Below, piece after piece: positions 38,193 through 48,504 of a stretch of DNA of 64,000 nt. Each line of letters opens with the position of its first letter. Position 1 is the first letter of the stretch. The stretch comes from Candidatus Heimdallarchaeota archaeon (GTDB lineage: Archaea > Asgardarchaeota > Heimdallarchaeia > Heimdallarchaeales > Heimdallarchaeaceae), in NCBI GenBank assembly GCA_030603365.1, contig JAUVXV010000010.1, positions 1 through 64,000 of the forward strand, in the 5' to 3' direction. Under the pieces are notes generated by a model. It was not told the origin of the DNA. It saw only the letters and a list, made by a program, of their open reading frames with translations, and did no database searches. The translations under genes were made by a program, and so were the position numbers.

Positions 38193-40601
38193 TCACGTTA
38201 TTTCCATTTTCAGTAACTGATTAGCTAATTCCCGTTGCGCACAGAGGACGACTTTTTCTTCATTATGAAGTGTTCTTTCCTTCAGTACTTCTTTCAATAA
38301 ATCTTCTAGAGAAGATGATTTTTCCCCAAGTATTGCTTGTTCTATCTCATGTCTGGAGTATCTCTTAATCAGTAGAGAACAAGCATTTCTTGCATTTTTT
38401 CTTATTATTGAGCATTCTTTCTCGTTTTTACTCAACGAACAATAGGTTATACAGACATCATCAGGTTTGAACTTGTGATTAAGAAACGAACTGTTTTGTT
38501 CCTTTGGTTTTTGCCTTTCAGCATTTGTTTTTTTCTCTTTTTGGTAGTTCTTTTTTGAAGTCTGGTTCGACTGAGTAAGTTTGTCGTGAAGAGTTGTTCT
38601 CATTTCTATAAAACTACTAAACAAGAGAGGATAGAGTGAAGAAGAGTATTTTCTTTTAAGAAACAATAGATAGGTCTGATAATCCAAGGGTTTGCAGTTG
38701 AATTCCTTTGTAATTATCTCCAAAGCCTTATTTTCTCCATCTTTCCAGATAAAACAATGACGAATAGGTAGTTGTTGGAGTCGTTCATAATGAAACTCAT
38801 GTAAGTTGAGAGCTTTAGCTAGTTTCTCTGTTTCTTGACCTGAACGAAAAACAATCTTTGTAGAAGAATTAGCATGAACAATATTACTTACATTATGCCA
38901 CATTTGGGTACAGAAGATATGACCAATACCTAAGCTTCTACCTAGCAGAATGTTATTTTCAGCTGTGATCAAAGAAGCCGAACTCTGTGTTCGATAAATT
39001 TTTGGGATAATATTAATCGCTTCTTCTAAAACTAGAACGTAACGAAGCTTATTGGTGAGATCTTTTGCGGCAGCAAACCTATAGAAGAGTTTCAGAATCA
39101 AGTTACAGACAAGATAAATGTCTGAAGGTCTTGCTGCTCTTCGCTGGAATTGGCTGAGATCTAGGATAATAGTCTTCCCTTGATCCATTACATCAAAATT
39201 CAACGTTGTTTGAGACACTCCTAAGATTTCAAAATTACTAGGGTTAAAAATGAAATTCAGTCTATTTAACACAGCATCTAGCGTGTTCTGGATAGTAGTA
39301 ACTCGTTTATTTTTCTTAGCCAAAGTAATAAGGTGCTCTGCAAAAACCTCTAATGTCCTCTTTTCTTCTTTGTGAGTGAGAAAAAGAGCTGTTTCAAAAA
39401 GGTTCTTCATAGATGGACTAAAATTCTGATCAGTAGAAGCAATCATTTCTTCAATAACTAGAAGTGTTCCTCTAACGTCATCCTCATCTTCGGTGTCAAA
39501 GAGATTAACGCAAAGAGGATGTGGACTACCGATAGTAAAGATTTCCACATTGGGTTCTGTAGCAAAAGTCATTGCATATTCTCCTTTAATATCAAAAACC
39601 AAACTTGGCACATTACTATGGATAAGGCTTTGGAGAATACCGCTGACAAATCTTGTCTTCCCTCTCCCTATCATTCCATAGATTTCAACGTTGTAGAGCA
39701 GTTCACCTATACTGATAGAGATTTCATCATCAAGTAATTCATTTATGTATTCGTATCCAAGAAGGATAGATTCTCCTTGCTTGAACACTGTTCTTGGTTT
39801 AGATAGAACAGCTGTAGTTATCTCTTTATAATCTAAAGGAATGTGGAAATACTTTGGTACATCATCAAGTAAAACTATTTCATACTCTTGAACTGAAGAT
39901 GTATTCTGCTTCTTTGACATATTTGTTGCGTTCAAGAATTTCCTGATTGAGAAGTTATCATCAGATAAAGCTGAGAATCTAACGTAAAATTCACCATTAA
40001 TATGTTTCAAGTTTTGAACACTAATCATTAAACTAACATCAGGACAACGTTCAAGAGCTATAGTCTTGTACATCATGTCCATTACATCTATCTCTGTATC
40101 GACCAAAGCAGAGTAATCTAGAGGTATTCTCTTTTTCTTCTTTCTTAGAAAACGAAGAAGAAGTTTAGATTGTTTAGAATTAAGGATATTGAAGTGGCCT
40201 TCATAGTTTGTAGAAAGAGCGTTGGTAACAAGTAGTAATTCTTTTTCTAATTTTTGTAAAATCCTCTTCTTGGAGAAGCCTTGTTTAGAAAGAAGGATGT
40301 AAAGACTCGTTCTCGACTGATATTTGGAGATTACTATCTGGATTTTTTCAACATTCAAAGCAACTAAAGTACTAAAACTGGTATGAATTCCTTCTACTTC
40401 TTCTGAATTGAGTTTAATATTGCAATTAATATGTTTGATAAGTAAAACTACCTTACATCTGTAAAATGGTAGAAGGATTTTTCTCTGTAAAAAAAACTCA
40501 TTGTTTCTGGTTCTGATATAAGGAAACGAAAGAACAAGCAAAAGAATGACAAAAATAGAACTGAACAAGAAAGTTAACAATACTATATCCATAGCTATCA
40601 C
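38193..40601 (-). CDS. Membrane-anchored HerA/VirB4-like (DUF87-type) P-loop ATPase
   Basis: N-terminal TM; Walker A GMIGRGKTR, LVFDIKGEYA, ILDLSQF, Walker B LVLEEAINIIP. Confidence 0.75.
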   Translation of the reverse strand: MIAMDIVLLTFLFSSIFVILLLVLSFPYIRTRNNEFFLQRKILLPFYRCKVVLLIKHINCNIKLNSEEVEGIHTSFSTLVALNVEKIQIVISKYQSRTSLYILLSKQGFSKKRILQKLEKELLLVTNALSTNYEGHFNILNSKQSKLLLRFLRKKKKRIPLDYSALVDTEIDVMDMMYKTIALERCPDVSLMISVQNLKHINGEFYVRFSALSDDNFSIRKFLNATNMSKKQNTSSVQEYEIVLLDDVPKYFHIPLDYKEITTAVLSKPRTVFKQGESILLGYEYINELLDDEISISIGELLYNVEIYGMIGRGKTRFVSGILQSLIHSNVPSLVFDIKGEYAMTFATEPNVEIFTIGSPHPLCVNLFDTEDEDDVRGTLLVIEEMIASTDQNFSPSMKNLFETALFLTHKEEKRTLEVFAEHLITLAKKNKRVTTIQNTLDAVLNRLNFIFNPSNFEILGVSQTTLNFDVMDQGKTIILDLSQFQRRAARPSDIYLVCNLILKLFYRFAAAKDLTNKLRYVLVLEEAINIIPKIYRTQSSASLITAENNILLGRSLGIGHIFCTQMWHNVSNIVHANSSTKIVFRSGQETEKLAKALNLHEFHYERLQQLPIRHCFIWKDGENKALEIITKEFNCKPLDYQTYLLFLKRKYSSSLYPLLFSSFIEMRTTLHDKLTQSNQTSKKNYQKEKKTNAERQKPKEQNSSFLNHKFKPDDVCITYCSLSKNEKECSIIRKNARNACSLLIKRYSRHEIEQAILGEKSSSLEDLLKEVLKERTLHNEEKVVLCAQRELANQLLKMEIT

Positions 40602-40695
40602 TCGTGCTTTATATAAAGTTTAAACTCACAGAATAAACAAAAAAACCATATAAAAACACATCAAAGTATTAGCAAAAACCTCAGAAATAGACAAA

Positions 40696-41697
40696 TCATT
40701 TTCCATATCTAAATTGTGTAATTTCCTCAATAATGGCCAAATACTTAATACATGATTGACTAATTTCCATAAACAGAAATGCTAAGTGTATATCTTTTAA
40801 AACAGTATTCAAGATATTCGTAAATGCTTTCTTCATCTCCGAACTTGGCTCTGTCCTTTTTTTCTTATCTTTATTATCAGAGAAATCAAATTTCACAATA
40901 GAATCGATTATGTAATCTTTTTTCTCCTTTGCTTTTTTGTATTGTTTTCGAAATTTACTTCTTAGTTTTTCCAATTTTGGCAAAGGATTCGCATGTGCTA
41001 TAGAGTTTCGTGTTTCTAAAAATAGGTCAAAGGCAGCTTTATCATTTATGCCTTTATAATCAAAGTAAAAACCATCTATTTGTTCAGGTAACTTATCACC
41101 CATCACTTTAAGTAGGAATTTTGTTTTGTCTTTTATTCCACCTTTTTTGGGATATCCATCTAGCTTCTCTCTTTCTTCAAGAGGAATCTTCTTCTTGAGA
41201 AGTTTCTCAAAGTATTCATCAAGATAAACATCAATATAGGCATATAAAGCAAGAATATAATATGCAGAACAACGTTGAACAATTTTCAACTCTTGCATTC
41301 CTTTTTTGGATAATACATCTTCATTCTTCTTATCTTCTGCTGAACCAAATACAGGGAAAATATGTGGTCTCAGAGTCAAGATTGCTTCAGTAATCTCATG
41401 ATTTTCTTTTTCAGTATCATTTTTAAGAAACATCTCAGTCCCCTCATCTATCAGCTTGTTGTAATAGGGCTCAAGTTTTGGTCTCTTGTTTACTATTGAT
41501 ACAAGTAGTATGATTGCTTCTGTAAAAATCGTAAGATCAGCACATTTGCTTTCAAGTTTCTTTCCAAATTTAGATTCTAGTACTTTATCCAAAAGCGTGA
41601 AACCAAAGTATTTTGATTTGTTAGTTAACTCCTCTGTTTCAATAAGCGCTAATTTCTGACTGATAATACAATGAACATCGTCTTGTGATAAGTCCAT
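40696..41697 (-). CDS. HEPN-motif (RNxxxH) protein, putative RNase/defense
   Basis: LFLETRNSIAHANP motif; helical protein. Confidence 0.5.
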   Translation of the reverse strand: MDLSQDDVHCIISQKLALIETEELTNKSKYFGFTLLDKVLESKFGKKLESKCADLTIFTEAIILLVSIVNKRPKLEPYYNKLIDEGTEMFLKNDTEKENHEITEAILTLRPHIFPVFGSAEDKKNEDVLSKKGMQELKIVQRCSAYYILALYAYIDVYLDEYFEKLLKKKIPLEEREKLDGYPKKGGIKDKTKFLLKVMGDKLPEQIDGFYFDYKGINDKAAFDLFLETRNSIAHANPLPKLEKLRSKFRKQYKKAKEKKDYIIDSIVKFDFSDNKDKKKRTEPSSEMKKAFTNILNTVLKDIHLAFLFMEISQSCIKYLAIIEEITQFRYGK

Positions 41698-41797
41698 ATG
41701 ATAGAAGGCACTTAAAGAGATATAATTGTGTCTATATCAAGGTAAATTAGCACTTATTTGGAGTTCATACTTGAATATGAAAACTGAATTTGCTAGT

Positions 41798-42499
41798 TCA
41801 TTTATTGATAAACATTATTTCCTCATTTGAATACCGTTTCTCTAGCCTATTTCTATATTCCCTAAACAAGTCTCTTGTTTCTAATTGGCAGATTACGATA
41901 ATAATTCGTCCATAAAGCTCAATATTTCTGTCCACTTGACCACTTAACCTATCAAAATCTTCTCGTTTAGGATTCTTCTTAAGTTCAATTGGGATAGAGT
42001 CATTAACTAAGATGTCTACTTGTGTTGGTCCTGCTTCATCTTTAACATTGAATCCATACTTAAGTTCTAATAATGATCTTAGTTCTGTTTGATATCCTTC
42101 TTCTGTTTTATACCTACGAGCAGGTATCCACTTTTGAATTATTATCTCTAAAGGTATTGTTTCTTCTTCGATTACTTCTTGCTCTTTCTCAACGAGTTTC
42201 TCCTCTGTTTTTTCTAATTCTTTTAGAGTTTGCTTTATATTTAGTTTTAAATCATCTACTATTCTATTCCAGAGTGTGTCTTTTGAACCAGAAATAGGTA
42301 AATCAAGCTCCCAACACAAATCAGACAGATGATGCTTGTAAAAATATGCTGTTAAATCATCAAGCTCGAAGTCCTTACAGGAAAGGATACGAAGGATAAT
42401 ATCCTCTTTCTTACCAGATTTATCTAAACCTAAATTTTTTGCTAAATCTTGTACTTCTTCTTTGTAGAGATGTTTCTTCATAAAATCAAAGACATTCAT
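41798..42499 (-). CDS. SAP-like + PD-(D/E)XK restriction-endonuclease-fold protein
   Basis: Two SAP-like segments (VQDLAKNLGLDKSGKKEDIILRIL; LSDLCWELDLPISGSKDTLWNRIV) and E-x-D...PIELKK nuclease pattern (GPTQVDILVNDSIPIELKK). Confidence 0.65.
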   Translation of the reverse strand: MNVFDFMKKHLYKEEVQDLAKNLGLDKSGKKEDIILRILSCKDFELDDLTAYFYKHHLSDLCWELDLPISGSKDTLWNRIVDDLKLNIKQTLKELEKTEEKLVEKEQEVIEEETIPLEIIIQKWIPARRYKTEEGYQTELRSLLELKYGFNVKDEAGPTQVDILVNDSIPIELKKNPKREDFDRLSGQVDRNIELYGRIIIVICQLETRDLFREYRNRLEKRYSNEEIMFINK

Positions 42500-42616
42500 A
42501 GTAAACCAAGAATATCTTAAGAAAGCAAAGTATTAGTATTTTTCGACAGAATTTAGAGGGGATATTGACTGAGTTTTATCAACATGCTTTAAGAACTCAA
42601 ATGTAGTATTATCGGA

Positions 42617-44206
42617 TTGAAGAGTCTGTTTCTCATGTCTGAAAAAAAGCCTAAATCTAAATCTATTTCAGATTTTCCTGAACTAGTTAAGGAATGGCAT
42701 CCTACAAAAAACGGGGATTTGAAACCTGAGAGCGTTTCTTTTGGTTCTAAAGAAGACATATGGTGGAAATGTCTAGAAGGACCAGATCATGAGTGGTTAA
42801 CTAAACCCAATTATAGAACTGGCGGAAAAAAAATAACAGGATGTCCTTTTTGTGCAGGAAAAAAAGTTTCTGTGACTAACTCTTTGGCTATTAATTTTCC
42901 AGAAATAGCTAAAGAGTGGCATCCAACAAAAAACTTAGGGAAAACCCCAGATGAAGTTCTAATGAAATCAAGTAAAGAAATTTGGTGGCAATGTAGAGTT
43001 AACTCTAAGCATAATTGGGTAGCAAAAGTAAATGACAGAACTGGAGTGAATAAATCAGGATGTCCTTATTGTTCTGGAAGATTGGTTTTGGAAGAAGATT
43101 CTTTAGCTGAATTATATCCAGAAATTATCAAAGAATGGCATCCAACAAAAAATACAAATCTAAATCCAAATGAATTATCCCCAGGTTCAAAGAAAAAGGC
43201 TTATTGGATATGCGATAAAGGACCAGATCATATTTGGAAGGCAGTGATAGACAGCAGAATAAGAGGGAATAGGAAATGCCCCTATTGTGCAAATAAAAAG
43301 GTGTCAGTGACGAATTCATTAGCCACTAAATTTCCAGAAATAGCCAAGGAATGGCATCCTACTATGAATAGAGATCTAACACCAAATAAAGTTGTACCAG
43401 GATCTGATAAATTAATCTGGTGGCAATGTTCTCAAAACTCTGAACATATTTGGGACACCAAAATTCATGAAAGAACTGGATCTAAAAAAACAGGATGTCC
43501 GATATGCTCACATAGAAGATTATCTCCTTATAACTCTCTGAGAACACTCTATCCAGAAATAGCTAAAGAGTGGCATCCAACAAAAAATTCTGGACTAACT
43601 TCAGAGATGGTGATAGGAGGTTCTCACAGAGAGGTATGGTGGAAATGCTCAAAAAATTCTGATCATACATGGATAGCTAAGATAAATAATCGGGTTCATA
43701 ACAAAAGTGGATGTCCATTTTGTAACTTATCTGGTGGTTTGGAAATAATAGGATATTTATGGGAAAGAATATGTCACAGAATTGCCAGATACTTATTGGA
43801 AGGGAAGAAATGGAAATGGCAACCGAAAATTGATACTCCAGAAATAGATGAAAGAAATTGGATATTTCCTGAGATACTTATAGAAAATCTTGATGGAACT
43901 TTAGAAATTATAGAAATAAAAAAATCGCCCTCGGCAATAACAAACAAAGACACATCCATTTATCCACTATATGCGGCTGAAGTAAAATTTTGGTGTCTAT
44001 CTGTTGAATTTTCTGATAATTCGGACTTAGCTGAGAGTTTTGAATTTATCTCAAGCAACGAGTTAGTTCAGCAATTAAAAAACAAGATTAATGAGGAAAA
44101 TAAGAAGGGGATTTATAGGATAATTAAAGATATTGAAAGACTTAAAGATGGAAAATTTTCATCTCAACAAAAACTTCTTACAGATTTTATTTCTATAGAT
44201 GATTAA
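42617..44206 (+). CDS. Five-repeat DUF4379-like zinc-ribbon protein with C-terminal nuclease-like domain
   Basis: Five PEIxKEWHPTKN...WWxC...H.W...GCPxC repeats; C-terminal PEILIENLDGTLEIIEIKKS (ExK). Confidence 0.75.
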   Translation: MKSLFLMSEKKPKSKSISDFPELVKEWHPTKNGDLKPESVSFGSKEDIWWKCLEGPDHEWLTKPNYRTGGKKITGCPFCAGKKVSVTNSLAINFPEIAKEWHPTKNLGKTPDEVLMKSSKEIWWQCRVNSKHNWVAKVNDRTGVNKSGCPYCSGRLVLEEDSLAELYPEIIKEWHPTKNTNLNPNELSPGSKKKAYWICDKGPDHIWKAVIDSRIRGNRKCPYCANKKVSVTNSLATKFPEIAKEWHPTMNRDLTPNKVVPGSDKLIWWQCSQNSEHIWDTKIHERTGSKKTGCPICSHRRLSPYNSLRTLYPEIAKEWHPTKNSGLTSEMVIGGSHREVWWKCSKNSDHTWIAKINNRVHNKSGCPFCNLSGGLEIIGYLWERICHRIARYLLEGKKWKWQPKIDTPEIDERNWIFPEILIENLDGTLEIIEIKKSPSAITNKDTSIYPLYAAEVKFWCLSVEFSDNSDLAESFEFISSNELVQQLKNKINEENKKGIYRIIKDIERLKDGKFSSQQKLLTDFISIDD

Positions 44207-44366
44207 TATTTGGAAGTTTACTCATTTAGTAGTCAGAAAAAGCTAAAAAAGAACTAAAAATGAAGGAGTTCGAATTAAATTCTAGATTTAAGCAGTCTCT
44301 GATAAACACAAATAATACTAACTTTCATAACATTTTTAAGAAGACAATGATTTCTTGAAATGACTG

Positions 44367-45311
44367 ATGATGAAGATCTTGGGGAAGTATGGTAAAGACG
44401 ATTTAGCTATACTTTATATCGCGAAACATGATGGCAAAATAGTAGAATTTGTCGAAAGTTTACAACCCCCTATTCCCCGAGAGAAAAAGTGGGTTCTGAT
44501 AATATCTACAATGTATGGATGCCCAGTAGGATGTCTAATGTGTGATGCAGGAGAATACTATCATGGGAATGTCTCCGCAGATGGGATGCTAAAGGAAATT
44601 GATTTTATGATTAAAAACCGCTTTCCTGATGGTAAAATTCCTATAAACAAATTCAAAATCCAATTTGCCCGTATGGGAGAACCAACCCTTAATGAACATG
44701 TTCTAGAGGTTATTAAAACCCTACCTGAGAGATATGAAGCAGCAGGTTTGATGCCTTGTATTAGTACAGTAGCTCCTAATGGTTGTGAAAAGTTTCTAGA
44801 TGAACTAATAAAGATTAAAGATGAGCTCTTTTCAGATGGTAATTTTCAGATACAGTTCTCCATCCATTCAACTGATGATAATGAAAGACACAAGTGGATG
44901 ACTAAGAATATTTGGTCTTTAAAGAAAATTGCGGAATTCGGAAACAGGTGGTTTAAAGAGGGAGATAGGAAAGTGACGCTCAATTTTGCAGTAGCAGAGG
45001 ATTCCAAAATAGATCCAAAAGTAGTTAAAGAACTTTTTAACCCAAAAAAATACTGGATCAAATTAACTCCTATTAACCCAACCAATAAAGCTGTTAATAA
45101 TAAGATTCAAAGTGGAATTACTGAAGACAACACTGAATACTTTCCACTAGTACAAGAATTTCGTAATCTGGGATTTGATGCAGCTATTAGTATTGGTGAA
45201 TGGGAGGAAAATGATATTGGAACTAATTGTGGTCAATTTGCAACACAATACAAAGATGGCAAGGTTGGAATCAAGGATAGCTATACTACCACAAATTACA
45301 CTATGGATTAG
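44367..45311 (+). CDS. Radical SAM protein, RlmN-like
   Basis: GCPVGCLMCDAG (CxxxCxxC), FARMGEPTLN, FSIHSTDDNER, NCGQFA. Confidence 0.75.
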   Translation: MMKILGKYGKDDLAILYIAKHDGKIVEFVESLQPPIPREKKWVLIISTMYGCPVGCLMCDAGEYYHGNVSADGMLKEIDFMIKNRFPDGKIPINKFKIQFARMGEPTLNEHVLEVIKTLPERYEAAGLMPCISTVAPNGCEKFLDELIKIKDELFSDGNFQIQFSIHSTDDNERHKWMTKNIWSLKKIAEFGNRWFKEGDRKVTLNFAVAEDSKIDPKVVKELFNPKKYWIKLTPINPTNKAVNNKIQSGITEDNTEYFPLVQEFRNLGFDAAISIGEWEENDIGTNCGQFATQYKDGKVGIKDSYTTTNYTMD

Positions 45312-45371
45312 TTAAAGACGATTTTCTTAAAATCCAAAATAAGTTTTTTTAAAAAAGAAAAATTGTAAGGA

Positions 45372-47420
45372 TCATTCCTTAACTAATCCCATTTTATCTA
45401 AGACATTTGCATAGATGAAGGCAGTTTCTTTCAGATATTCATATCTTCCAGATGCTCCATGATGTCCTGCGCCCATATTGGTTTTCAATAGAAGTTCGTT
45501 TCCATCAGTTTTTAGAACTCTTAATTTTGCAACGAATTTTGCAGGTTCCCAAAATGCTACTCTAGGATCATTCAATCCTGTTGTTACTAGCATGTGCGGA
45601 TAATCTATTGCTTGAACATTATCATAAGGTGAATAGGACAACATATACTCGAAATTCTCTTTATCTTTAGGGTCACCCCATTCTTTCCACTCTTGTGCAG
45701 TCAATGGGATGCTAGCATCTAGCATTGTATTGATAACATCCACAAATGGCACTCTCGCAACAACATAACGAAACAGATTGGGTTCTATTGTAACAGCTGC
45801 GCCAACAAGTAAACCGCCAGCACTTCCCCCAGCTATCGTCAGTTTGTCTTTTGTGGTCATATTTTCTTCTATTAAGTACTTTGCACTGTCTATAAAATCA
45901 TAGAATGTATTTTTCTTTTTCAGAAGTTTTCCATCTTCATACCATGGTCTCCCAAGTTCTCCCCCTCCTCTAATATGTGCTATAACATAAATGATACCTC
46001 TATCTGTTAAACTCAAAATAGATGATGAGAAGTATGGATCCATGTTAACCCCATAAGAACCATATCCGTAGAGATATGTTGGAGCTGGAGTACTGATGTC
46101 TTTACGATGGACAATAGAAATTGGAACTTTTGCACCATCTCTAGCTGTGATGAATCTTCTTTCAGTTACATATTCTTCCTTTTTATAGTTCTTTACTTCC
46201 TCTTGCTTCTTTAGCTCTAATTCCTTTGTCGAAACATCATAGTCATAAGTTGACATAGGAGTAATAAGGGAAGTATAACCAAGTCTTACAAAATCACTTG
46301 AATATTCATGGTTAGGTCCAGACCAAACTCCATAAACAGATTCTGGTAATTCAATTGTGTGGTTTCTTTCATCTCCCTTTTCATAGAAAATATCTACTTT
46401 TGGTAAACCTTCTTCTCGTTTATAGATAACTAGAAAATTCTCAAAAGCTTCTGTCCATTGAAGTCGTACATCTCCATCATGTGGCAAAATTTCTTCCCAG
46501 TTATCGTTAGCAATATTTTCAATGGGTGTTCGTAATAGTTTGAAATTTATTGAATCATCTGAATTAGTGACAATATAGAAATACCCATCTTTGTGTGTAA
46601 TGAAATATTCATGTACCTCTTCCCTAGGATAAAAAATTTCAAATTCACCTAGGGGTCTATTTAAATCTATGAAATGTATTTCAGAACTTAAAGTAGATTC
46701 CGAATTCATAAAGAGAAATTTGTGATCCTTACTTTTCCAAACTGATACTCTTCGCTCTATATCTTTTTCTTCGAAGATTATTGTATCTCGCTCAGATGGG
46801 TTACCTATGATGTGTCTCTTTAGCATATATGGTCTTTGAGCTTCATCTCTTATGTTGTAAAAAATAACAGTATCATCAGCCCATTCAAAGTTCCAACCAA
46901 TATTTTCAATTCCAGGTGCATAGGTTTCCCCAGTTTCCAAATCTTTTATTTGCATTATGAATTTCTCGTACCCTGTATTATCTATTGAATAAGCTAAGAG
47001 ATTTTGGTTAGGGCTTATCTTGAAAGTTCGAAGTTTGTAATACTCGTAATCTTTTGCCAATTCGTTTATGTCAAGGAGGATTTCTTCTTCAGCATCTAGA
47101 CTTAAGTGTTTTCGACAATAGATTTTGTATTCCTTACCTTTCACATCTCTGTTGTAGTAAAAGTAGTCCTTGTATTTGTAAGGAACGCTTTCATCATCTT
47201 CTTTAATTCGATTTTTCATCTCAATAAAGAGTTCATCAGTGAAAGCATCAAGATGTTTTGTTTTTACTTTAGTATGATCATTTTCAGCTGTTAAATAATC
47301 AATAACCTCTTGATTTTCCTTAAACCGTAACCAAAAGTAGTCATCCTTTAACTCATGACCATGAATTTCAGTAATTTTTGGCTCTTTTTTGGCTATAGGA
47401 GGTTTACTTTGTTCACTCAT
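45372..47420 (-). CDS. S9 prolyl oligopeptidase / oligopeptidase B-like
   Basis: HGHELKDDYFWLR...; catalytic TIAGGSAGGLLVGA; C-terminal GAGHHGASGR; ATG 47420 preferred. Confidence 0.88.
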   Translation of the reverse strand: MSEQSKPPIAKKEPKITEIHGHELKDDYFWLRFKENQEVIDYLTAENDHTKVKTKHLDAFTDELFIEMKNRIKEDDESVPYKYKDYFYYNRDVKGKEYKIYCRKHLSLDAEEEILLDINELAKDYEYYKLRTFKISPNQNLLAYSIDNTGYEKFIMQIKDLETGETYAPGIENIGWNFEWADDTVIFYNIRDEAQRPYMLKRHIIGNPSERDTIIFEEKDIERRVSVWKSKDHKFLFMNSESTLSSEIHFIDLNRPLGEFEIFYPREEVHEYFITHKDGYFYIVTNSDDSINFKLLRTPIENIANDNWEEILPHDGDVRLQWTEAFENFLVIYKREEGLPKVDIFYEKGDERNHTIELPESVYGVWSGPNHEYSSDFVRLGYTSLITPMSTYDYDVSTKELELKKQEEVKNYKKEEYVTERRFITARDGAKVPISIVHRKDISTPAPTYLYGYGSYGVNMDPYFSSSILSLTDRGIIYVIAHIRGGGELGRPWYEDGKLLKKKNTFYDFIDSAKYLIEENMTTKDKLTIAGGSAGGLLVGAAVTIEPNLFRYVVARVPFVDVINTMLDASIPLTAQEWKEWGDPKDKENFEYMLSYSPYDNVQAIDYPHMLVTTGLNDPRVAFWEPAKFVAKLRVLKTDGNELLLKTNMGAGHHGASGRYEYLKETAFIYANVLDKMGLVKE

Positions 47421-47530
47421 ATTTCTAGAACTATGAAAGTTACTTAAAAGAATTGTCAAGAATTAAAAAAAGAGAGTTCTGAGATATTAGTAAAAGGTTT
47501 TACTTTTTTTTCTTGGAAAAGTTAAAAAAA

Positions 47531-47737
47531 TCAATGTGGATGCAACTTCATATTTCCTTCTTTATCGATAATTGCACCAGCATGTCTTAACGCCCAACAA
47601 GAAATAACCACTCCCACAGGCAAACTTGCGGGATGTCGAGCTGCGAATTCCATATGAACATCTAACACTGAAGGTCCTTCACCTAAACTAATGGCACCAA
47701 TTTCTAACTTATTCAAGATTTCAATAAGATTTTTCAA
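47531..47737 (-). pseudogene. Duplicate 3'-end fragment of fumarase alpha
   Basis: LNKLEIGAISLGEGPSVLDVHMEFAARHPASLPVGVVISCWALRHAGAIIDKEGNMKLHPH, ~56/61 aa identical to the C-terminus of 48505-49389. Confidence 0.92.
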
Positions 47738-47743
47738 GTAAAA

Positions 47744-48412
47744 TTATTTCTTCATTCTCAAGATATTATTTCTCTTTCTATTGTAGAAGTAAGAGATTAC
47801 AAATAAAATTGGAAGAAGAACTGAAAATAAAGGAATAGCCTTGAGTTTAAAGGGATTTTCATTGAAAGAGATTTCAGAACCATTATCAGAAATTTCTAGA
47901 GATATTCTTGCTGGAGCTATTATCTCCTCATAGATACTAGCTTTCCATTCACCAATAGTAATTTCATACAGTCCTTTTGGAAGCTCTGTTATAGTAGGAT
48001 CATATATAAAAAATTGAGCAGATGCCCACGAAATAGTTTGACCAGGAGGAAAAGTTAAGGAGACACAGGCCAGAGTACAAATTTCACCTCCATTTTTAGT
48101 CTCTAAACTTTTATTCTGCAAATTGCATTTGACTGAAGAATCCCATAAACATCCATCACCAAATCCTATAATGATATCAGTTAAGTAGATGTTAGTAATA
48201 GTCAAGTCTATAGAGAACTTAAAATTGACTGAATCTTCAAACTGACCCCAAAGATGCCAAGATAAAGAAGAAGGTGTTAAACTAAGCACATTGGTCATTT
48301 CAGATTCATCAGTATTAGAAATAACAGTTTCAGACAAACTACTGATAACAAGGAAAATAGAAAATAGAGGAATAAATAACTGTCTCTTCTTCATTAGATT
48401 TCTAGTAAACAT
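47744..48412 (-). CDS. Secreted/membrane-anchored hypothetical protein lying between fumarase alpha and its tail duplicate
   Basis: Signal peptide and C-terminal TM (LFSVLLPILFVISYFYNRKR). Confidence 0.6.
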   Translation of the reverse strand: MFTRNLMKKRQLFIPLFSIFLVISSLSETVISNTDESEMTNVLSLTPSSLSWHLWGQFEDSVNFKFSIDLTITNIYLTDIIIGFGDGCLWDSSVKCNLQNKSLETKNGGEICTLACVSLTFPPGQTISWASAQFFIYDPTITELPKGLYEITIGEWKASIYEEIIAPARISLEISDNGSEISFNENPFKLKAIPLFSVLLPILFVISYFYNRKRNNILRMKK

Positions 48413-48504
48413 AGTAGAATAGGAATATTAAGCTTTTGTAGAAAAATAATAAGAGCTTTAGATAATGATTCGGAGTGTGAAATATACTAAAATGAGAAAA
48501 AATG

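Noticed and set aside
42073-42297. Hydrophobic plus-strand ORF inside the SAP-REase gene
   Set aside because: Antisense to a better-supported coding region; poly-Leu/Phe composition typical of antisense of charged coiled coils.
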